Assembly (NCBI GenBank): GCA_037445575.1
Contig: JBBIKH010000086.1
Location: 1 to 13,128 of the forward strand
Direction of reading: 5' to 3'
Length of the DNA: 13,128 nucleotides
DNA from: Oleimicrobium sp037445575
GTDB taxonomy: Bacteria; Zhuqueibacterota; Zhuqueibacteria; JANLFK01; Oleimicrobiaceae
Part shown: piece by piece, positions 8,525 to 13,128 of the stretch
Numbering within the stretch: the stretch's first letter is position 1
How the letters are laid out: the number at the start of each line of letters is the position of its first letter
Notes under the pieces: generated by a model
What the model saw: the letters and a program-made list of their open reading frames with translations, nothing else
Databases searched by the model: none
Told to the model about the DNA's origin: nothing
Program-made: the position numbers and the translations under genes

Positions 8525-8760
8525 AGGTGCCATAAGGCAATCGTTCTTTAGCAAGGAGCTTTTGCAACAGGGGGGAGTTCGACGGCGCGGGGAACCGAGC
8601 CTTGAGGAGGTTAAAGACAAGCCCTATCCGGCGGCAGGCCACCAGACAGGATGCGAGCGCCGGTGCCACGAGAAGGTGCAAAAGAGAAATCGGGCAGCGG
8701 TAGAGCCAGCTTAGGCTTCGCCTTCGAGCGTAGTCCATAGTGCGTTGCTAATCAGCGGAG
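8525..8760. other. Intergenic region with no recognised feature
   Basis: This is the longest gap inside the gene cluster apart from the one after the kinase. An open frame at 8484-8714 has Cys- and Arg-rich, unconvincing composition and no good ribosome binding site. A tiny inverted repeat (AGGC-TTC-GCCT, 8713-8723) is too weak to call. No riboswitch, promoter or RNA gene was recognised, but the space is long enough to hold a promoter for the next gene. Confidence 0.4.
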
Positions 8761-8762
8761 GT
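8757..8762 (+). promoter_or_regulatory. Ribosome binding site deciding the YccF start
   Basis: GGAGGT ends four bases before ATG 8767. The in-frame GTG at 8761 overlaps this site and so cannot be the start it serves. Confidence 0.6.
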
Positions 8763-8766
8763 GCCT

Positions 8767-9135
8767 ATGAGCGCCCTTGGCAACATCCTGTGGATTCTGC
8801 TGGGTGGTTTCCTTCTATTCTTGTGGTATCTACTCGGGGGACTTGTGCTCTGCCTCACCGTCGTGGGAATCCCTTTTGGCATCCAGTGCTTCAAGTTATC
8901 GCTGCTGGCATTGCTGCCATTCGGCAGGCGGGTGGAGAGCACCGAGAGGTTCTCCGGCTGCCTCGCAACGGTGATGAATGTAATTTGGCTTTTGGTGGCA
9001 GGCCTGGAAATTGCAACCATTCACCTGGTGCTGGCAGCCCTTTTTGCCATTACCATAGTGGGCTTGCCATTTGCGAAGCAGCATCTGAAGTTGGTGAACC
9101 TGGCTCTCGTGCCATTCGGAAGGCGCGTCGTGTAG
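8767..9135 (+). CDS. yccF: YccF-family inner membrane protein (DUF307)
   Basis: A 122-residue membrane protein made of two copies of the short domain that defines the YccF family. Copy one has VVGIPFGIQCFKLSLLALLP followed by FGRRV, and copy two has IVGLPFAKQHLKLVNLALVP followed by FGRRV. Each is preceded by long hydrophobic stretches (residues about 5-35 and 66-98). E. coli YccF has the same layout and the matching IIGIPVGIANFKIAAIALWP motif. No biochemical role is established for the family. It lies 22 bases before the PHP gene, so it may be the first gene of the operon that continues into the phosphate regulators, but it could equally be unrelated in function. Confidence 0.88.
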   Translation: MSALGNILWILLGGFLLFLWYLLGGLVLCLTVVGIPFGIQCFKLSLLALLPFGRRVESTERFSGCLATVMNVIWLLVAGLEIATIHLVLAALFAITIVGLPFAKQHLKLVNLALVPFGRRVV

Positions 9136-9157
9136 GCTCAAACGGAGGGCGAGCACA

Positions 9158-10309
9158 ATGCAAAGGCGAAGTAGCGGGCGACGAGAATTCTGGTCAATAG
9201 CGCTCCTTCTGCTGCTGGCGGTGGCGGCACACGGCGGCGAACGCAGGCCGCTCCGCTTCCCCGATATCCCGGGATTTGTGACCTTGCTCTGTGATTTCCA
9301 TCTCCACACGGTGTTCTCGGATGGGGCGGTGTGGCCCACGGTGCGCGTGGAGGAAGCGTGGCGAGAAGGGCTGGATGCAATCGCGCTCACCGAGCACCTG
9401 GAGGCTCGCCACCACCGGGCGGAGGTCACCGGTTCAAGCAACACCTCCTTCGAGAAGGCGGTTGCGCGAGCGCAAGAGCTGGGGATCATCCTCATCAAGG
9501 GTGGCGAGATTACCCGCTCCATGCCGCCCGGTCACTTCAACGCCATCTTTGTAAAGGACGCCGACGCCCTGGCACTGGACGACTGGCGACAGGCCATCGG
9601 TGCGGCCGTCGCTCAGGGCGCGTTCGTGTTCTGGAACCACCCAGGATGGCGACAGCCGGGCACAATCCCCGTGTGGCACGATGAGCACAGCGAGCTTTAC
9701 CAGAAAGGGTGGCTGCATGGCATCGAGGTGGTGAATTCGCGCGAGTACTACCCCGAGGTACAGGCATGGTGCGCGGAAAAGCATCTGACCTTGCTCGGCA
9801 ACTCCGATGCCCACGATCCTACCACGTTGGAGTATGACTTTGCCGCGGGCGAGCATCGGCCCTTGACATTGGTCTTTGCCCGTCGGCGGACTGCAGAAGA
9901 CATTGAGGCGGCTTTGCGGGCCAGACGAACCGTGGTCTACTGGGGAAACCTGCTCATCGGCGACGCCGCTTACCTGCAGGCCTTGTTTGCGCAGGGGGTG
10001 AAGGTCGTCAACGAGCCCGTGGCGATCGTCAGCGGGCGGTCGGCCGAGCTCCAGGTGCACAACAGCCTGCCAGTCAGCCTGGAACTGGTGGCCAGTGCCG
10101 ACGACGGCAACCTGGCTGTGCCGGATAAGGTCGTATTGCCCAGCGAGCGGACGGCCCTGATCCGCGTCCGCCTTCCCCAGAGCGGTCGCAAGGGGCTTGG
10201 CACCTTCCACCTTCACTATCGGGTGGAGAACATGCGAGTGGCGCCGGGCAAAGGGCTCGCGGTCTCCATCCCGGCCAAACTGAGGGTCGTTGAGCCTGCC
10301 CAGCGGTGA
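9158..10309 (+). CDS. Exported PHP-domain phosphoesterase-like protein
   Basis: A 383-residue protein with an N-terminal signal segment (hydrophobic core about 11-24, following several Arg) and a PHP metal-dependent hydrolase domain. Candidate metal ligands are all present in order: H48 and H50 in DFHLHT, D55 in FSDG, H80 in LTEHLE, E117 in GGEIT, H161 in WNHPG, and D217 and H219 in NSDAHD. This is the full set expected for a trinuclear phosphoesterase site. Residues from about 275 form a beta-rich C-terminal domain of unknown role. PHP enzymes hydrolyse phosphoesters such as histidinol phosphate or nucleotides; here export and position just before a PhoB/PhoR pair suggest release of phosphate outside the cytoplasm, which is inference. 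GGAGG nine bases before ATG 9158 supports the start. The stop is seven bases from the regulator start. Confidence 0.88.
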   Translation: MQRRSSGRREFWSIALLLLLAVAAHGGERRPLRFPDIPGFVTLLCDFHLHTVFSDGAVWPTVRVEEAWREGLDAIALTEHLEARHHRAEVTGSSNTSFEKAVARAQELGIILIKGGEITRSMPPGHFNAIFVKDADALALDDWRQAIGAAVAQGAFVFWNHPGWRQPGTIPVWHDEHSELYQKGWLHGIEVVNSREYYPEVQAWCAEKHLTLLGNSDAHDPTTLEYDFAAGEHRPLTLVFARRRTAEDIEAALRARRTVVYWGNLLIGDAAYLQALFAQGVKVVNEPVAIVSGRSAELQVHNSLPVSLELVASADDGNLAVPDKVVLPSERTALIRVRLPQSGRKGLGTFHLHYRVENMRVAPGKGLAVSIPAKLRVVEPAQR

Positions 10310-10314
10310 GGAGG
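10307..10314 (+). promoter_or_regulatory. Purine-rich ribosome binding site for the response regulator
   Basis: TGAGGAGG overlaps the stop codon of the PHP gene (TGA 10307-10309) and sits just ahead of GTG 10317. Spacing is short, 2 to 5 bases depending on pairing register. The alternative TTG at 10290 has a weaker GAGGG upstream. Confidence 0.45.
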
Positions 10315-10316
10315 AC

Positions 10317-10997
10317 GTGGACGCGACCATCTACATCGTTGAAGACGACGCGGACATTGCCGAAATCCTGCGTCACAATTTGTCCCAGGAGGGTTTTGAG
10401 GTTGCCATCTTCGCCGATGGCAACGAGGCTTTGGACGCTATCCAGGAGCGGCCGCCCGACCTAGTGCTGTTGGACCTGATGCTCCCAGGCCGGAGTGGTC
10501 TGGAGATCGCACGGGTGCTCCGTCGCCAGGAAGAGACTGCGGCGCTGCCGATCATCATGATCACGGCCCGCAGCGAAGAGGCGGACGTCTTGCACGGTCT
10601 GGAGCAAGGGGCCGATGATTACATCACGAAGCCTTTTCGGCCGCGGGAGGTGGTGGCACGAGTCAAAGCCCTGCTGCGCCGCCATAGGCAGGGCGCCGAC
10701 GAGGTCTTTGCCTGGGGGGAACTCCAGGTGAACTTTTCCCGGCACCGAGTCACGGCCGGCGGAAAGGAGATCGTGCTGACAGCCAAGGAGTTCCTTCTGC
10801 TTCGGGCCTTGATCATGGCCAGAGGACGGGTACTGTCGCGGCAGCAGCTGTTGGATCAGGTGTGGGGCTACGACTACTACGGCGACCAGCGGACCGTCGA
10901 TGTGCACGTTCGGCGGTTGCGGCAAAAGCTTGGTCCTTGGGCACAACTGGTCGCCACGGTCAAGGGGTTCGGCTATCGCGCCAGGATTGAGGAGTAG
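10317..10997 (+). CDS. phoB: OmpR/PhoB-family response regulator
   Basis: A two-component response regulator of 226 residues, the usual PhoB length. The receiver domain (about 3-120) shows the acidic pair E9-D10-D11, phosphoacceptor D53 in LLDLMLPG, T83 in MITAR and K105 in TKPF. A winged-helix DNA-binding domain follows (about 128-226), with LTAKEFLLL, LLDQVWGYDYYGDQRTVDVH and RRLRQKLG followed by VKGFGYR. The best start is GTG 10317, which gives the expected short lead before TIYIVEDD; a TTG at 10290 would add nine residues. It sits six bases before the kinase gene and should be its partner. I call it PhoB-like because of the kinase architecture, the neighbouring exported phosphoesterase, and the 11-base repeat operator downstream. 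From the protein alone, other OmpR-family roles remain possible. Confidence 0.9.
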   Translation: MDATIYIVEDDADIAEILRHNLSQEGFEVAIFADGNEALDAIQERPPDLVLLDLMLPGRSGLEIARVLRRQEETAALPIIMITARSEEADVLHGLEQGADDYITKPFRPREVVARVKALLRRHRQGADEVFAWGELQVNFSRHRVTAGGKEIVLTAKEFLLLRALIMARGRVLSRQQLLDQVWGYDYYGDQRTVDVHVRRLRQKLGPWAQLVATVKGFGYRARIEE

Positions 10998-11003
10998 ACT
11001 GCA

Positions 11004-12794
11004 ATGTTTAGGTCTCTGCGGGGGAAATTCGCTCTGGCAATGGCTACTGTTGCCCTGGGTGGTTTGGTAGCCTTTGACCTGGTGCTCTATCGCACGATCG
11101 GTGGCTACCTGCGCCAGCAGGCGGTGAGCGATTTGCAAAGAACCACGCAGTTGGCAGCACTCCTGGTGGAGGAGACCTGCAGAACAGCGGAGCCAAACAG
11201 CCAAGACCTTTGGGCGTTGAGCTATCGCCTTCGCGACATCGCGCGGGCGCGAGTTACCCTCATCACCACCAGCGGGGAGGTGCTGGTTGACTCTGATGCT
11301 GGTTCTGCAGGTGTGGCGAAGATGGACAACCACCTGTCGCGTCCGGAGGTCCAGGAGGCGGCTGAGAAGGGATGGGGATATAGCTATCGCGGCAGCGCCA
11401 CCATGGGGAGGATGATCCACTACGCGGCAGCGAAAGTGGAGGTTGGGGATCCGCCAATTGGTTTTGTCCGTCTGGCCCGCTACGCCGAGCACGTCGACGC
11501 CGCCCTGAACTATCTGGTCGTTCTCATGGTTGGCGCCAACGTCTTTGCTCTGGCGGTGGCAATTGCTCTGGCGGCTCTACTCAGTGCTCTCGTCACCCGC
11601 CCTCTGCGGCAGATGGCCGATGCGTGCGGGGTGCTCCTGGAAGAGGGGAGGGAACCCCACCTGCCCATTCACCGCAAGGATGAGATTGGCCGGCTGGCCA
11701 TGGCGCTCCACCATCTGGCCACGGGGCTACGCATCCGCCTGGGAGAGGTGGCTCAGGCGAAGGCACAGCTTCAAGATACCCTTGATCGCCTCGACTGCGG
11801 TGTCCTCGTGGTTGACGACCGTCGTCGAGTTCTCGCCGCAAACTCTGAAGTGTTCAGGTTGCTGGGACAGGAACCCTACTCCATTGAGGTACACGACCTT
11901 GTGGAACTGGTGCGCTCGGCTGAACTAGTGGCCAGCGTGACTCGCGTCTTGGCCAAAGGAGGGCGGGAGAGCGGCGAGATCACCGTACTCACGCCGGAAC
12001 GTGCAGTTGCCGTGGGCTATATCGCCTCTGCGCTGGGGGAAGAGCAGACTCCGCCCCGAGGTGCCCTTGTCCAACTGCACGACCTCACAGAGCGCAAGAG
12101 ACTTGAGTCGGTGCGGCGCGATTTTGTCGCTAACGCCTCGCACGAGCTCAAGACCCCCTTAGCTGCTATAGTGGGCTATACAGAAACCTTGCTGGCCGAC
12201 TGGCGGAATTTGCCCGAAGAGCGGAGGGTGCGATACTTGCGCGGTATCCGTGAGCAGGCGCAAAGGCTGGAGTTCCTCACCAACGACCTACTCACACTGG
12301 CGGAGAGCGAAGAAGGGCAGAGCCTGACCCTCGTCCCATACCCGATCCGCAGGCTGCTTCGCGAGGTCTCTAAAGAGTTCGCGCCCAAAGCGGCGGCCAA
12401 GGGGATCAAACTACTTGTGAGCGCCGACCGGATGATCCAGGCGTTCCTTGACCCTGACCGTCTGTACCTCGTACTTGCCAATCTGGTGGACAATGCCATC
12501 AAGTACACAAATCAGGGAGGGCGTGTTGCCCTGAAGGCCGGAGCGTTCCCCTCCGGGGAGGTGGTTGTGGAGGTCTCTGATACCGGGATAGGGATTGACC
12601 CCAAATACCACCAGCGGATCTTCGAGCGCTTTTACCGCGTGGACAAGAGTAGATCGCGGGCTATGGGGGGGACCGGTCTGGGGCTCGCCATTGTGAAGCA
12701 TATCGTCGAACAGCACGGCAGCCAGGTGCACGTGGAAAGCGAGCTCGGTAAAGGGAGCCGTTTCTGGTTCTCTCTTCGGGCTGCGCAGCGCTGA
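11004..12794 (+). CDS. phoR: PhoR-type sensor histidine kinase
   Basis: A 596-residue membrane sensor kinase. Domains in order are: first membrane helix (about 11-31), an extracytoplasmic sensor region (about 32-168), second helix (about 169-196), HAMP (about 197-250, with TRPLRQMA and KDEIGRLA), a PAS domain (about 255-365, DRLDCGVLVVDDRRRVLAAN), HisKA with phosphoacceptor H380 in ANASHELKTPL, and the ATPase domain with N497 (NLVDNAIKYTN), the DTGIGI box (526-531), ERFYRVD and GGTGLGLAI (555-563). This periplasmic-HAMP-PAS-HisKA-HATPase layout is that of Gram-positive-type PhoR rather than the short E. coli PhoR, which lacks an extracytoplasmic domain. It should phosphorylate the regulator encoded six bases upstream. 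GAGGAG nine bases before ATG 11004 supports the start. No phoU or pst gene is visible in the window. Confidence 0.9.
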   Translation: MFRSLRGKFALAMATVALGGLVAFDLVLYRTIGGYLRQQAVSDLQRTTQLAALLVEETCRTAEPNSQDLWALSYRLRDIARARVTLITTSGEVLVDSDAGSAGVAKMDNHLSRPEVQEAAEKGWGYSYRGSATMGRMIHYAAAKVEVGDPPIGFVRLARYAEHVDAALNYLVVLMVGANVFALAVAIALAALLSALVTRPLRQMADACGVLLEEGREPHLPIHRKDEIGRLAMALHHLATGLRIRLGEVAQAKAQLQDTLDRLDCGVLVVDDRRRVLAANSEVFRLLGQEPYSIEVHDLVELVRSAELVASVTRVLAKGGRESGEITVLTPERAVAVGYIASALGEEQTPPRGALVQLHDLTERKRLESVRRDFVANASHELKTPLAAIVGYTETLLADWRNLPEERRVRYLRGIREQAQRLEFLTNDLLTLAESEEGQSLTLVPYPIRRLLREVSKEFAPKAAAKGIKLLVSADRMIQAFLDPDRLYLVLANLVDNAIKYTNQGGRVALKAGAFPSGEVVVEVSDTGIGIDPKYHQRIFERFYRVDKSRSRAMGGTGLGLAIVKHIVEQHGSQVHVESELGKGSRFWFSLRAAQR

Positions 12795-12850
12795 GTCGGC
12801 TGCTCGGGGTATAAAGGCCCTCACGTAAGAATCTGCGTTGCCTTGTCGAT

Positions 12851-12894
12851 TTAACCCCGTCCTAACCCAGCCGTAACTTTCTCGTAACATTCGG
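12851..12894 (+). promoter_or_regulatory. Pho-box-like operator, four 11-base direct repeats
   Basis: Four consecutive 11-base units each carry TAAC at unit positions 2-5: TTAACCCCGTC, CTAACCCAGCC, GTAACTTTCTC and GTAACATTCGG. The TAAC cores start at 12852, 12863, 12874 and 12885, an exact 11-base period. Direct repeats with one helical turn between them are the known binding mode of PhoB/PhoP-type regulators, and TTAAC-like half-sites match Pho boxes of several phyla. The array lies between the kinase gene and an exported-protein gene, pointing toward the latter. Four units could hold two dimers. Binding by the regulator at 10317 is inference. Confidence 0.75.
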
Positions 12895-12898
12895 TTGC

Positions 12899-12904
12899 TA
12901 AATT
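12899..12904 (+). promoter_or_regulatory. Possible -10 element after the Pho-box array
   Basis: TAAATT starts eleven bases after the last TAAC core ends and matches the TATAAT consensus at four of six positions. There is no good -35, which suits an activated promoter where the Pho box takes its place. The -10 consensus of this organism is unknown. Confidence 0.35.
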
Positions 12905-12931
12905 AGCCCCCGAAAAAGGACCGGTCCGCTG

Positions 12932-12957
12932 CCACGGAGATCTTCTCCGGCCCGTGG
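12932..12957 (+). other. Hairpin in the 5' leader
   Basis: CCACGG (12932-12937) is the reverse complement of CCGTGG (12952-12957), with 14 bases between them. An alternative inner stem pairs GGAGA (12936-12940) with TCTCC (12944-12948). No T-run follows, so it is not an intrinsic terminator. It lies in the predicted untranslated leader of the downstream gene, where it could affect RNA stability. Confidence 0.4.
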
Positions 12958-12999
12958 TGTAGGCAAGCGAACGAAAGGCTCCTAAAGGAGGGCGAGGCG

Positions 13000-13026
13000 A
13001 TGAATGAAGACAAGCACTTGACGTGA
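13000..13026 (+). other. Possible leader peptide ORF or decayed short gene
   Basis: AAAGGAGG (12984-12991) lies eight bases before ATG 13000, as strong a Shine-Dalgarno as any in the window, yet the frame closes after MNEDKHLT. The same stretch, CTCCTAAAGGAG (12979-12990), can fold on itself and hide the site. In the -1 frame the sequence continues as DVINALGRVPLTSEEEKA and stops in a TGA that overlaps the ATG of the next gene (13073-13076). This may be a leader peptide, a frameshifted small gene, or chance. Confidence 0.3.
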
Positions 13027-13072
13027 TCAACGCCTTAGGTAGAGTACCACTTACGAGTGAGGAGGAAAAGGC

Positions 13073-13128
13073 ATGAAGGCAAGAAGCGCTATTTTGTTCG
13101 GGCTTGCTCTGTTCGGCTCAGCGACGGT
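13073..13128 (+). CDS. Exported protein, N-terminal fragment (signal peptide)
   Basis: Only 18 full codons are visible before the window ends. They read MKARSAILFGLALFGSAT: a positively charged start followed by a hydrophobic core, the first part of a Sec signal peptide. AGGAGG (13060-13065) lies seven bases upstream, so the start is well supported. The Pho-box-like array and the kinase gene upstream make a phosphate-starvation product likely, for example a PstS-type phosphate-binding protein, a phosphate-selective porin or an alkaline phosphatase. The visible residues cannot tell these apart. Confidence 0.75.
   Translation, partial: MKARSAILFGLALFGSAT

Noticed and set aside
8484..8714. 76-codon plus-strand frame across the gap after the CoA-binding gene
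   Set aside because: It begins inside the CoA-binding gene, lacks a good ribosome binding site, and has Cys/Arg-rich composition without a motif.
8898..9135. Tandem duplication in the YccF gene as a novel repeat
   Set aside because: Two copies of this motif are a defining feature of the YccF family, and the DNA of the two copies has diverged, so it is not a recent duplication.
10461..11492. 343-codon minus-strand frame
   Set aside because: It covers the regulator and kinase genes, both with full motif sets. Its composition is rich in Gln, His and Pro with no domain.
12807..12820. GGG-TATAAA-GGCCC after the kinase as a terminator or promoter
   Set aside because: The pairing is too short and no T-run follows. 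TATAAA resembles a -10 but has no -35 at the right distance, and the Pho-box promoter downstream explains the region better.

Overview
The window is GC-rich bacterial DNA with eleven complete genes and one truncated gene, all on the plus strand. Most have readable Shine-Dalgarno sequences. No rRNA, tRNA, CRISPR, insertion sequence, prophage gene or convincing intrinsic terminator was seen. Three exported or secreted proteins and a PhoR-type sensor kinase with an extracytoplasmic domain suggest a free-living heterotroph. The sequence alone does not fix the phylum, though an uncultivated lineage would fit the gene mix.

Left part (1-6698): a class V aminotransferase of the cysteine desulfurase type comes first, then about 140 bases without a gene. 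A tightly packed trio follows: a GH31 alpha-xylosidase-type glycosidase, a fold-type II PLP serine/threonine dehydratase, and an exported calcineurin-like metallophosphoesterase fused to a PQQ-type beta-propeller. The last two junctions overlap by about 10 bases, so translational coupling is likely. The three functions have no obvious common pathway.

Middle part (6790-9135): an MFS transporter whose sequence recalls the MFSD1 branch, a small CoA-binding (YccU-type) protein, a 242-base gap in which I recognise nothing, and a YccF-family membrane protein with two copies of the family motif.

Right part (9158-13128): an exported PHP-domain phosphoesterase-like protein, a PhoB-type response regulator and a PhoR-type histidine kinase are spaced only 7 and 6 bases apart, so they probably form one operon. 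Beyond the kinase is the best regulatory signal of the window: four direct repeats with TAAC at an exact 11-base period (12851-12894), which is the geometry of a Pho box. A possible -10 element, a hairpin and a short leader ORF with a near-perfect Shine-Dalgarno follow, and then the start of a gene whose visible residues are a signal peptide. The simplest reading is a phosphate-starvation module: kinase and regulator, an exported phosphoesterase, and a regulated exported protein such as a phosphate-binding protein or porin, whose identity lies outside the window.

I found no clearly new multi-gene defence or mobile system. The strongest items are the four-unit Pho-box-like operator with its structured leader, and the exported phosphoesterase/beta-propeller fusion.
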